Source of the DNA: Botrimarina hoheduenensis
Lineage (GTDB): Bacteria; Planctomycetota; Planctomycetia; Pirellulales; Lacipirellulaceae
Assembly (NCBI RefSeq): GCF_007859815.1
Contig: NZ_SJPH01000003.1
Coordinates: 363,843-427,842, forward strand
DNA: 64,000 nt
Direction: 5' to 3'
The position numbers and the translations under genes were made by a program. Positions 45,162 through 53,776 of the stretch are shown here, piece after piece. Numbering within the stretch: the first letter of the stretch is position 1; each line of letters begins with the position of its first letter. The notes below the pieces were generated by a model, which was not told where the DNA came from, searched no databases, and worked only from the letters and a program-made list of their open reading frames with translations.

Positions 45162-46532
45162 ATGCTCACGAAGAATACTCCTGCTGACCGGATCGCGATC
45201 AATGCCGATTGGTTCGCGACCCTGCGCTGGGTGGCCGCGATCGGTCAGCTGATGACGATCGGCTTTGTGACCCTCGTGCTGGGCATGCCCGCCCCTAAGG
45301 CTGAGCTGCTGCTGCTGGTGGCTGTCACCGTTGTCAGCAACGCGGTGTTTGCGTGGTGGCGATCACGCCAGGACGACCTCATCACCTCCGAGCGCGTCTG
45401 GCACACGGCACTGGGCGGGCTGATGCTGCTCGACATCGTGGTGCTGACCGCGATGCTCGCGCTCACTGGCGGACCGACCAATCCGTTTGTGGTGTTCTAC
45501 TTTGTGAACCTGGCGCTCTCGGCTATGGTGCTCCCACCGCGCGGAGCCTGGGCGCTCAATCTGCTGGCGATCGTCTCGTTCGGGTTGCTCATCTATCAGC
45601 ACGCCCCCATCGAGCAGCTGCGCGACCCACGCCGCCTCGAGAGCCTTGTCGCGCTGCGAGCGATCGAGCCGTCGGCCTGGCCCCCGTGGGCCTCGATCGG
45701 TTCGTGGGTCGCCTTCGCGACGTGTTCGACCGTGATCCTGAGCTTTCTCACACGGCTCAACGCCGAGCTGCGGCTGAGCAACCGACTGCGTCGCCGCGCG
45801 GAGAGTGAGCGGGCCCGCGCCGAGAAGCTCGAAGCACTGGGCACGCTGGCCGCGGGGGCCGCCCACGAACTCGCGACCCCGCTCTCAACGATCGCCGTCG
45901 CGACGACCGAGGCCCAACGGCAGCTCGAACGGCAGGGCGGACCCGATACCGTGCTGGACGATCTTCGATTGGTGGGTCGCGAGCTGGCGCGCTGCCGTGC
46001 GATCCTCGACCGCATGGCGACCGACTCGGGGCAGCCAACCGCTAGTGCGCCTGAGCCCTTCACGGCCGACGCGCTCCTTCAGGAAGTGCTCCGCGAGCTA
46101 GCCGCCGCGGATCGGGTGCAGGTCGCGTGGCGCAAGGGTGCCGACTCGCTGCGGCTGTTGGCCCCGCGAACGGCACTCGCTCAAGCGATCCGCGCTGTGG
46201 TTCAGAACGCCGTCGATGCCACCGAGGGACACGCTCCCGGCGCGCCGGTCGTGATCCAGGGCGATCGGCTGGCGGAGACGCTCCGCCTTTCCATCCGCGA
46301 TCAAGGACCGGGAATGACGCCTGAGGTGCTCTCGCGAGCCGGCGAGCCGTTCTACACGACCAAAGCGCCCGGGCACGGAATGGGCTTGGGATTGTTCCTG
46401 GCCCGAAGTGTCGTTGAAAAGCTGGGCGGTTCGCTGCGACTTGAGTCTCCCGGCGAAGGCGGAGCGAACGTCACGATCGTCTTGCCGCTCCTAGCAGGAA
46501 CGCCCGACGCAGACATTTCCGCCCGTCGCTAG
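45162..46532 (+). CDS. regB: RegB/PrrB-like redox-sensing histidine kinase
   Basis: 456 aa. Six hydrophobic segments occupy about residues 20-205. Between the third and fourth is GGPTNPF (103-109), the GGxxNPF quinone-binding motif of RegB. The dimerisation/phospho-acceptor helix is LGTLAAGAAHELATPLSTIA with His235, and Cys278 in ELARCRAILDRM is placed like the redox-active Cys of RegB. HATPase: VQNAVDATEG (N), DQGPGM, GHGMGLGLFLARSV. In proteobacteria RegB senses quinone redox state and controls respiration genes; ACIII genes follow 8 kb downstream on the same strand. Confidence 0.9.
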   Translation: MLTKNTPADRIAINADWFATLRWVAAIGQLMTIGFVTLVLGMPAPKAELLLLVAVTVVSNAVFAWWRSRQDDLITSERVWHTALGGLMLLDIVVLTAMLALTGGPTNPFVVFYFVNLALSAMVLPPRGAWALNLLAIVSFGLLIYQHAPIEQLRDPRRLESLVALRAIEPSAWPPWASIGSWVAFATCSTVILSFLTRLNAELRLSNRLRRRAESERARAEKLEALGTLAAGAAHELATPLSTIAVATTEAQRQLERQGGPDTVLDDLRLVGRELARCRAILDRMATDSGQPTASAPEPFTADALLQEVLRELAAADRVQVAWRKGADSLRLLAPRTALAQAIRAVVQNAVDATEGHAPGAPVVIQGDRLAETLRLSIRDQGPGMTPEVLSRAGEPFYTTKAPGHGMGLGLFLARSVVEKLGGSLRLESPGEGGANVTIVLPLLAGTPDADISARR

Positions 46533-46611
46533 GTTCCGTCGCTGAGCCGGTTACCATGGAGGCGGCCGCAGGAGCCGCCCCGTTTTTAACTCGCCCGAAC
46601 ATAACGGCCCG

Positions 46612-47181
46612 ATGCTCGATAACCCGCACAAGCCGCTCGAAGGCAAATCGCTGCTGCTTGTTGATGACGACGAGTTCCTGCGCGAACGGATGTCGCGGGC
46701 GATGGCCGATCGGGGGCTCCTTGTGCGCACCGCGGCGTCGGCGGCCGAAGCGCTAGCGATCGTCGGCGAGGGACCACCGGACCTGGCGGTCTTCGACCTG
46801 AAGATGCCGGGCATGAACGGACTGGAACTGCTCAGCGAGGTAAAGAAGCTCGCCCCTGCCACGCGGATCGTGATGCTCACCGGCTATGGCAGCATCGCCA
46901 GCGCGGTCGAAGCGATGCACGCCGGTGCCGAAAACTATGTGACCAAACCCGCCGATGCGGACCAGGTGCTGGAAGCCTTTCACCGCAGCGGTGTGCTCAC
47001 CGACGGCGAGGCTCCCCCCGCCGATCAAACCGCGCTCCACACGCCCAGCCTCGCTGAGGCCGAGTGGAACCACATTCAGCAAGTGCTAGCCGACTGCGGC
47101 GGCAATATCACGCGATCAGCCGAACGGTTGGGGATCCCCCGCCGGACCCTGCAGCGGAAGCTGAAGAAGCTGGCACCCTAG
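46612..47181 (+). CDS. regA: RegA/PrrA/ActR-like response regulator
   Basis: 189 aa. Receiver: LLLVDDDEFLRERMSRAMAD, AVFDLKMPGMNGLELL with phospho-Asp62, MLTGYGSIASAVEAMHAGAE and YVTKPAD (Lys). The C-terminal Fis-type HTH reads SLAEAEWNHIQQVLADCGGN, ITRSAERLGIPRRTLQRKLK, matching RegA. It is the cognate partner of the RegB-like kinase 79 bases upstream. In other bacteria RegA activates cytochrome oxidase, carbon- and nitrogen-fixation genes; targets here are unknown. Confidence 0.92.
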   Translation: MLDNPHKPLEGKSLLLVDDDEFLRERMSRAMADRGLLVRTAASAAEALAIVGEGPPDLAVFDLKMPGMNGLELLSEVKKLAPATRIVMLTGYGSIASAVEAMHAGAENYVTKPADADQVLEAFHRSGVLTDGEAPPADQTALHTPSLAEAEWNHIQQVLADCGGNITRSAERLGIPRRTLQRKLKKLAP

Positions 47182-47413
47182 AGCCAAAGCGCCCCCCTTG
47201 AGAGTGCCTGCATCGCCAAAACCTTACGTATTGCCGCTTCGGAGCAAGAAAGGCGGCCGGCCGACGAAAAAAGGTTGCCGTCGCGTTGCGGAAACGCTCA
47301 GAATAGGCTTGCGGTCATCCGCGAATCCCCCGCCGGGGAAGAAGGCAGAGCGGCAGTCCGTGCTTTGCTTGCTTCTCTCTCGGTTCCCCCCTCCCGGTTT
47401 AAGGAACAGACCG

Positions 47414-49201
47414 ATGCCGTCGCCCCTCGGAAGCCGCTTGCCGCGAGGTTCTGTCTCAAGACTCGCAACGATTGTCGCTGCAGCGCTGCTCGCCGGTCAA
47501 ACGCCACTCTTGGCGGCTGACGCGGTGGTTGCCACGAGCGGCGCGGTGATCGAATACAACGGTAAAGCGATTGTGGTGGTGGACGCCGAGGGGACGACAC
47601 TCGTCGCTTCTGAAGAGACGCCCGCCGCTACCGAAGCGGACGAGACCACCAGCCCGGACACCCCCCCCAGCACCGAGGGAGCAACACAGAGCATCGCCGA
47701 GGAGTCTTCGGCCGCTGCTACCGAAGCGTCGCCCGCGTGCGATGCGGAGGCCTGTGAAGACGCCCCCTGTGATGAAGCGCCCTGCGAAAAAGACGCCGCC
47801 GCGGAAGCGGGTGAGCTCGACCACTCGGACGGAGTCTTCCGCGCCACCCACTCGCAGACAGAACTGCTCAAGGTGCACGTCGAGAGCCTGCCCAAGCGGA
47901 TGCTCAAGACGTTCTGCCTCGCGCCCGATGGCCGGGTGATCGCCGCGTGTGGTGTCGGTGGCAAGCAGGGAGACGTGCGGATCTTTGACCCCCAGGGCGA
48001 GCTGCTCTCGTCGTGGGAGCTGTCGTTCGATCCCGAAGCGATCAACGTCGGCAGCGACGATCGGCTGTACGTCGCGGGCTCGGGCAAGCTCGCCCGATTC
48101 GAGCTAGACGGGACACTTGTCAACGAGACCGACGCACCGCACGCCGCCGCCCTGCGCGAGAATCGCGACGCGGTTCGCGAGGAGGTCATCGAAAGCCACA
48201 AGTCTCAGCTCGAGTGGATGACCGAGTACACGGAGGACCTCACCAGTCAGATCGAAGAGATCGACAAACGGATCGAAGCGGCCCAGCAGAAGGAAGAGGA
48301 GCAAGAATCGGCCGAAGAGCCGGCAGACGCTGAGGCCGACTCGCCCGCGGAACAAACTCCGACAGAGACCGGGGCGGAGAATCCGTTGAGCAAGCTCGCC
48401 GCTTGGCTATCCGGAAAAAACCGTGACACGACACCCAAGTCGCGTGACCAGATGCTCCGCGACTCGCTCGAGCAGCAGCTTGAAATGTACGAGCGGATGA
48501 TCGAGCAGCAAGGCAAAGAAGAGCTAACCGAAAAGCAGATCGAGCAACGCGTCGATTCGTCGATCGCCTACAAGATGAAGGTCGCCTCGATCAGCGAGTC
48601 GGACGGCGAAGTGTTCTTCGCCACCGGTGCAAAGAAGGGGTATGGCTTTGCCGTCTGGCGTTGCACCCGCCACTTCGACCAAGCCGAGGAAATCATCACG
48701 GGGCTCTCCGGCTGCTGCGGACAAATGGACGTCCAAGCGTGCGATGCGGGACTGTTTGTGGCCGAGAACAGCCGCCATCGGGTCGCGTGCTTCGACCGCA
48801 CCGGCAAAGAGCTGCGTGACTGGGGCAGCGGCGATCGCGAGAGCGTCGAAGGCTTCGCGAGCTGCTGCAATCCGATGAACGTCGCGTTCGGTGCCGATGG
48901 CGCGGTCTACACGGCTGAATCAAAAGTCGGCCGCGTCAAGAAGTACACCTCCGAAGGGGTGCTGGTCGACTTGGTCGGCAAAGTCGATCTGATCCCCGGT
49001 TGCGACAAGGTGACGATCGCCGTTGCGCCGCAGGGGGAGCGGGTCTACATGCTCGATATCACCCGCAATCACATCGTCGTGCTCCAGGCAGCCGGCGAAC
49101 AGCAAGAAATCGCCTACACCGAGCAGCGTGCCGTTAAGCCCAAGCCTGAATCGATTGTGGATCGCCTGCTGAAATCCCTCGGCGACGGTGGCGGTGAGTG
49201 A
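47414..49201 (+). CDS. Secreted NHL-type beta-propeller protein with Cys pairs and coiled coil
   Basis: 595 aa from MPSPLGSRLPRGSVSRLATI, with AAGGAAC twelve bases before the ATG. A signal peptide ends near ...TPLLAAD. An acidic linker carries four Cys in ACDAEACEDAPCDEAPCEK (about 108-126). Propeller blades (KTFCLAPDGRVIAACGVGG; FVAENSRHRVACFDRTGKEL; VYTAESKVGRVKKYTSEGVL) are interrupted by a long charged coiled coil (about 230-400). Two Cys-Cys pairs, GCCGQMD (434-435) and SCCNPMN (484-485), sit exactly 50 residues apart in consecutive blades. A periplasmic metal or redox role is possible; no enzyme activity is assigned. Confidence 0.75.
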   Translation: MPSPLGSRLPRGSVSRLATIVAAALLAGQTPLLAADAVVATSGAVIEYNGKAIVVVDAEGTTLVASEETPAATEADETTSPDTPPSTEGATQSIAEESSAAATEASPACDAEACEDAPCDEAPCEKDAAAEAGELDHSDGVFRATHSQTELLKVHVESLPKRMLKTFCLAPDGRVIAACGVGGKQGDVRIFDPQGELLSSWELSFDPEAINVGSDDRLYVAGSGKLARFELDGTLVNETDAPHAAALRENRDAVREEVIESHKSQLEWMTEYTEDLTSQIEEIDKRIEAAQQKEEEQESAEEPADAEADSPAEQTPTETGAENPLSKLAAWLSGKNRDTTPKSRDQMLRDSLEQQLEMYERMIEQQGKEELTEKQIEQRVDSSIAYKMKVASISESDGEVFFATGAKKGYGFAVWRCTRHFDQAEEIITGLSGCCGQMDVQACDAGLFVAENSRHRVACFDRTGKELRDWGSGDRESVEGFASCCNPMNVAFGADGAVYTAESKVGRVKKYTSEGVLVDLVGKVDLIPGCDKVTIAVAPQGERVYMLDITRNHIVVLQAAGEQQEIAYTEQRAVKPKPESIVDRLLKSLGDGGGE

Positions 49202-49259
49202 TCGCTTGGCAAACGTCGGGGCAGTCTTGCCTCCCGCCTCCTCTTCCCACGGTACCGCG

Positions 49260-51407
49260 ATGATCCTCATGAGACTGATCCACACCGCAGTGGTGTGGGG
49301 TGTAGCAGCTTGTTCTTCAGCCCTGGCGGAAGCGCCGCTTGTGCTAGCGGTGATGGACCCGCTCGCGGCTCCTCTGTCTTGTCCGTGTGTCGAAGGATAC
49401 GCTCAGCGCGACTACCAGGTGTTGGCCGATTCGCTTGCCCGCCGGCTGGGCCGACCGGTACGGATTGGCTTCGGTGAGACCCTGGATGACGCCCTCGAAG
49501 ATATCGGTGCCGACGCCGCGGATCTTGTCATCGGCAAAGACTCGGTTGTGCGTGCCGACGCCACCCAACAGGGCTGCGGCGCAACGCCCATAGCGCAGCT
49601 GACCGGCAAGAAAGGACAGTCGCTACAGACCGGACTAATTGTCGTCGCCGCTTCCGACGCGGCGCACTCGGTGTCGGACCTGAGTGGCTATCGGTTCTAC
49701 TTCGGACCGTCCGAGTGCCACGAGAAGCACAGCGCAGCGCTCGCCCTGCTGAAGTCCGTGGGGGTTACCCCCCAGGAGATCAAGATCTCTGCGGCGTGTA
49801 GCGATGGAGCGACCGAGTTGCTCGAGCGCGCCAAGCTACCCGACGCGACCCCCGCCGCCGCGGTCATCTCGAGCTACGCCGCTCCGCTGCTGGAAGGGTG
49901 CGGCACGATCGAGAAAGGGGATCTGCGTGTCGTCGGTGAAACCGAACCGGTGCTGTTCATCACGGCCTTTGTCACCGACCGAGTCGACGAGCCGCTGGCC
50001 CAGGCCCTGACCGAGGCGCTGCTCGACACGGTCGGCGAACTCGACACGCTCCGCGCGCTAGAAACACTGCGCGGATTCACACCGATCGATGCCGACTACC
50101 ACACGCTTCAAAAGAAGTATGAAGCCCCCGCAGCGGCTGAGGACGCCCGCAGCGCACCGGCGATCGTGTCACCCGAGAACAAAGCGGCCTCGAAGCAAAG
50201 CGCTCCGCGCGCTTCGCCAGCCGACAATGCGTCCTGGCCCGGCTTCCGCGGCCCGACGCGCGACGGCGTGGTGAGTTGGCTTCCGGATCGATTGCCCGCC
50301 CAGCCCCGCTTTGTTTGGCGTCAGAAACTCAGCCGCAACGGGCTGGGAGGGATCGCGGTCGCCGAAGGCCGCGTGGTCCTCGGCGACCGCGATCCCTCCA
50401 ACCAGCTCGACCTGTGGCGCTGCTACGACGCCCAAACGGGGCAAGAGTTATGGAAGTCTCGCTACCCGGCCATGGGCCGGCTCGATTACGACAACGCGCC
50501 GCGCGCGACACCGCTGATTCACGAGGGCAACGCCTATCTGCTGGGTGCCTTCGGCCATGCCTCATGCGTTCAACTGAAGGACGGCAAGCGGGTGTGGCGT
50601 AGGCCGCTGCGTCAGCAGCATGGCGACCGGGGCAAGCTCGTGTGGGGAGCCTGCTGCAGCCCGTTGCTGGTCGATGACACGCTGATCGTGTGCCCCGCTG
50701 CCGATCGCGCGCTGTGGCTCGGCCTCGACACCACCACGGGCCGCGAGCGCTGGCTTGCTGAAGGGGAAGGTCACGCCTTTGCTTCGCCCGTGGTGATGAC
50801 GCTGGGAGGCGTCCGACAATTTGTTGGTTACGATCGGCGCTCGCTGGGGGGATGGTGTCCGGCAACGGGCGATCGGCTGTGGTCGCTCGCTCCGCCGGTC
50901 GCTGGCGATTTCAACGTGCCCACGCCGACCGCCGTGGCGGACCGGCTGCTCGTTGTCACCGAGAACAACGGGGCCCGGCTCTACGACGCCACGGCAGACG
51001 GCGTGCTGGTCACCGCGCCCCTAGCCACCGCTGAAGCGCTGCTCCCCGACACCAGCTCGCCCACCTTCTTCGGCGGACGGATCTTTTGCGTTTGGAATCA
51101 GCTCTATTGCCTGAACGCGAACGATCTGTCCGAAGTCTGGGTTGGAGAAGACGGTGCTCTGCCCGAGACCGGCGGGGTCATCGCCGGGCACACCACCGAA
51201 GGGGCGGGCCGATTGCTGATTATCGGTCGTGGCGGCGAGCTGCTGCTGGTTGATGCGGACGCCGACGAGTTCCGCATCGTCTCACGACTCCGCCTGTTTG
51301 GTGTCGATCCGGACGAAGGCGAGGATCTTCTCTGTGCGCCGGCGATCGTCGGCGGGCGGCTGTATCTGCGCAGCGATGATGAGATCGTCTGCGTCGATCT
51401 GATCTAA
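49260..51407 (+). CDS. PhnD-like substrate-binding domain fused to PQQ-type beta-propeller
   Basis: 715 aa from MILMRLIHTAVVWGVAACSS (a second Met at 49269 also gives a signal peptide). Residues about 25-310 match PhnD/SsuA/transferrin-like binding proteins: LAVMDPLAAPLSCPCVEGYA, IGADAADLVIGKDSVV, DLSGYRFYFGPSECHEKHSA, AAAVISSYAAPLLEGCG. Residues about 330-715 are PQQ-like propeller blades: WPGFRGPTRDGVVSWLPDRL, LWRCYDAQTGQELWKSRYPA, GLDTTTGRERWLAEGEGHAF, GGRLYLRSDDEIVCVDL. No transporter permease is nearby. It starts 58 bases after the NHL gene and is probably co-transcribed. Ligand unknown. Confidence 0.82.
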   Translation: MILMRLIHTAVVWGVAACSSALAEAPLVLAVMDPLAAPLSCPCVEGYAQRDYQVLADSLARRLGRPVRIGFGETLDDALEDIGADAADLVIGKDSVVRADATQQGCGATPIAQLTGKKGQSLQTGLIVVAASDAAHSVSDLSGYRFYFGPSECHEKHSAALALLKSVGVTPQEIKISAACSDGATELLERAKLPDATPAAAVISSYAAPLLEGCGTIEKGDLRVVGETEPVLFITAFVTDRVDEPLAQALTEALLDTVGELDTLRALETLRGFTPIDADYHTLQKKYEAPAAAEDARSAPAIVSPENKAASKQSAPRASPADNASWPGFRGPTRDGVVSWLPDRLPAQPRFVWRQKLSRNGLGGIAVAEGRVVLGDRDPSNQLDLWRCYDAQTGQELWKSRYPAMGRLDYDNAPRATPLIHEGNAYLLGAFGHASCVQLKDGKRVWRRPLRQQHGDRGKLVWGACCSPLLVDDTLIVCPAADRALWLGLDTTTGRERWLAEGEGHAFASPVVMTLGGVRQFVGYDRRSLGGWCPATGDRLWSLAPPVAGDFNVPTPTAVADRLLVVTENNGARLYDATADGVLVTAPLATAEALLPDTSSPTFFGGRIFCVWNQLYCLNANDLSEVWVGEDGALPETGGVIAGHTTEGAGRLLIIGRGGELLLVDADADEFRIVSRLRLFGVDPDEGEDLLCAPAIVGGRLYLRSDDEIVCVDLI

Positions 51408-51558
51408 GTTGGTAGCGCGGCAAGACGAGCCTCCCGACTTGCTCGTGCGATAATTTCTCATGGGATCGGCTTGCTAGTTCGCATCCGACTTCTCAAGCGG
51501 GGCGAACCTGCGGGTATCGGCTTACAGCCCCCCGCACCACTTTTCCCTTGAGAAGACC

Positions 51559-52527
51559 ATGCCAACCGCCTCCTCTGTGCTCCGCGAAGGCACGACCGAT
51601 TCGTCTTCTGCGACGCGTGGTCCGCTGTCGCTCACGGGCGGTTGCGATCTACCGACCGCTGCCGAGATCGGTGCGCTGCTGTTGCGACTGTACTTTGGCT
51701 TTGTGATCTGCTGGGCGGCGGGGATCAGCAAGTTTCCGCTCGACGCTTGGTTCGCGGACCAAGTGCGCGACCTTGGCTTCCCCGCGCCGACGTTCTTCGC
51801 GTGGATGGCGGCCATGTCGGAGGTGGCGGGGGGCGTGCTGCTGTTGCTCGGCCTCGCGACACGGCCGGCAGCCCTGTTGCTCGCCATCACGCTCGGCGTG
51901 GCATCGTTTGGGCATCACAAGATCCCGCTGCTTTCGATCTACACGAGCCAGCACATCACGCTGCAGTACTTCTGGGTTTATCTGTTCTTCTTCTTCGCGG
52001 GTGCCGGTCGGCTCTCGCTTGATGGGTTCTTGCGACGCCGGCACGCAATCGCGGCCGGCCTGACGGTGGCCATCGTAGGGCTGCTCGCCCTGGCGTGCGG
52101 AGCGCGTGTCGGTGAACCTCAACAACAGGCGTCCACCATCGAGGAAGCCTCGACGATCGCTCTGGCCGGCTCGTTCAACGACTGGTCGCTCAGCGCAACA
52201 CCGATGGATCGCGAGGGCGACACCTGGACCGCGACGATCGTGACGACCGAGCCGGGACCGATTGAGTTCAAGTTCGTTGCTGAGGAAAACTGGCAGCTGG
52301 CCGCCGGTGAGAATGACCAATCGGACGCGCGATTCCCGCTGACGGGGACCGCCGACCCCGGGGCCCAGGCGGCCAACGTCTCGGCTTATCTGCCTACGGC
52401 CGGCCCCTACCGGGTGACGCTCTCGACGCCCGACCTCAGCTATCGGCTTGAGCAAGTCAGCGAAACGCAGCCGCCAAACGATGGCACCGCCAGCGACCAA
52501 GAACCTGCCGTCTCCGTCGAAGAGTAA
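51559..52527 (+). CDS. DoxX membrane protein fused to glycogen-binding-like (CBM48/AMPK-type) domain
   Basis: 322 aa. Four membrane helices in about 40-180 match DoxX: LLLRLYFGFVICWAAGISKF, MAAMSEVAGGVLLLLGLATR, LLAITLGVASFGHHKI, QYFWVYLFFFFAGAGRLSLD. A further hydrophobic segment (GLTVAIVGLLALACGA) precedes an Ig-like domain: TIALAGSFNDWSLSATPMDR, EGDTWTATIVTTEPGPIEFK, FVAEENWQLAAGEN, as in AMPK/isoamylase N-domains. The tail is acidic. DoxX proteins are linked to quinol or thiol oxidation. The fused domain would lie outside the membrane. I do not know a named precedent. Confidence 0.8.
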   Translation: MPTASSVLREGTTDSSSATRGPLSLTGGCDLPTAAEIGALLLRLYFGFVICWAAGISKFPLDAWFADQVRDLGFPAPTFFAWMAAMSEVAGGVLLLLGLATRPAALLLAITLGVASFGHHKIPLLSIYTSQHITLQYFWVYLFFFFAGAGRLSLDGFLRRRHAIAAGLTVAIVGLLALACGARVGEPQQQASTIEEASTIALAGSFNDWSLSATPMDREGDTWTATIVTTEPGPIEFKFVAEENWQLAAGENDQSDARFPLTGTADPGAQAANVSAYLPTAGPYRVTLSTPDLSYRLEQVSETQPPNDGTASDQEPAVSVEE

Positions 52528-52579
52528 TCCGTCGGATTGCTTGTAACTTCTTGTTCCATGGTTCGTCCTTGTTAACGCC

Positions 52580-53158
52580 ATGGCAAGCTCGCAAGCGATT
52601 GACCGCCAGATCGACCAGCAGCGACACCGCGTCTTTACGCTGGCCTATTACACGCTGGGGTCGCATCAAGACGCGGAAGATGCCACGCAAGAAACGCTGC
52701 TGCGATACTGGCGGAACGCGAGCCGCGTTGCGCCGGACCGCGTCGAAGGCTGGCTTGTTCGGACCACGACCAATGTGTGCCTCGACCTGATCCGCAAGCG
52801 CAAGCGATCGCCCGAAACCTTCGGCAACGAAGCGTCGGAGGCGACCTTGCAAGCCGCGGCCTCGTCCTCGCCCGGCCCGAGCGATCGCGCCGTGTCGGCC
52901 GAGTCACGCCAGCAGTTGGAACGCAAACTGGCCGAGCTGAAAGAACCGTTCCGCAGCTTGCTGATCCTGCGCGAAGTGCAAGGGATGACCTACGACCAGA
53001 TTGCGGATGCGCTCGAACTGCCGCTCACAAGCGTGCGCGTCTATCTGCACCGTGGAAGGCGTCTACTCGCCCAGCAGCTAGAAGCAAGCCCGCATTGCTC
53101 GCCGACCCCTGAACACCACACACCGAAGAAAATTTCTACCGGAGGCGTACGCCGATGA
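52580..53158 (+). CDS. ECF RNA polymerase sigma factor (anti-sigma-linked)
   Basis: 192 aa. Sigma2: RVFTLAYYTLGSHQDAEDAT, QETLLRYWRNASRVAPDRVE, TTTNVCLDLIRKRKRS. Sigma4: EPFRSLLILREVQGMTYDQI, ADALELPLTSVRVYLHRGRR. Cytosolic. Its TGA overlaps the ATG of the anti-sigma gene (ATGA at 53155), so the pair is translationally coupled. Together with the following DUF4252 gene it forms a three-gene module ended by a terminator at 54472. The regulon is unknown. Confidence 0.94.
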   Translation: MASSQAIDRQIDQQRHRVFTLAYYTLGSHQDAEDATQETLLRYWRNASRVAPDRVEGWLVRTTTNVCLDLIRKRKRSPETFGNEASEATLQAAASSSPGPSDRAVSAESRQQLERKLAELKEPFRSLLILREVQGMTYDQIADALELPLTSVRVYLHRGRRLLAQQLEASPHCSPTPEHHTPKKISTGGVRR

Positions 53159-53739
53159 CGCCACATGAAACATCCGTTGTCGATTGCGACGCGTACATGG
53201 ACGCCATCGATCAGCTCATCGATGGCGAGCTCGCCGGCCCGGCGCTGGAAGCGCTGGAAAACCACCTCGCCAGTTGCCCGCTCTGCGTAGCGCTGGTGGA
53301 TCGCCTGTTCGCGATCAGCAACGACCTGCACGCTCTGCCGCAACTTACCTGCCCCGACCGCGTGATAGAGGCCGTACGTACCCATCATCGGTCGGACCGC
53401 GCGCCGATCGCTGCACGCATGGGTTATGCGGCGATCTGCCTGGCGGCTGCCGCGGCGCTCGCACTGGTTCTCTTCCCTTGGCAGTTAACGGCTCCGAACC
53501 AGCCCGAGCCATCCTCCTCCGCACAGCTTGCCGAAGCGCGCCAGGCGATCGCCAAACTCAGCGCCACCTTGGCGCAGAGCGACACGGCGGTCGGCCAGGA
53601 AACCCTCCGGCGTGGTTTGGTGGAGCCTCTCGGGCGTGCGTTCTCCGTGGTCGGTAAGACCAAGCTCGGCAAATGGAGTGCCGCCATGGGGGTGTTGATC
53701 GACGCCTCATCGACTCCCGAGCAAAGCAAAGACTCTTAA
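53155..53739 (+). CDS. Membrane anti-sigma factor with zinc motif
   Basis: 194 aa; GGAGG at 53141-53145, nine bases before the ATG. The zinc anti-sigma motif is H37-x3-C41-x2-C44 in NHLASCPLCVALVD. A membrane helix is at about residue 85-107 (MGYAAICLAAAAALALVLFP). The outer part is a short Ala/Gln-rich helical stalk (SAQLAEARQAIAKLSATLAQ). It should hold the sigma factor encoded just upstream at the membrane and release it on signal; the signal and protease are unknown. Confidence 0.88.
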   Translation: MTPHETSVVDCDAYMDAIDQLIDGELAGPALEALENHLASCPLCVALVDRLFAISNDLHALPQLTCPDRVIEAVRTHHRSDRAPIAARMGYAAICLAAAAALALVLFPWQLTAPNQPEPSSSAQLAEARQAIAKLSATLAQSDTAVGQETLRRGLVEPLGRAFSVVGKTKLGKWSAAMGVLIDASSTPEQSKDS

Positions 53740-53776
53740 GCGCTCATTCCCTCCTGCTTTCCCCCAGGTAGCTCCC

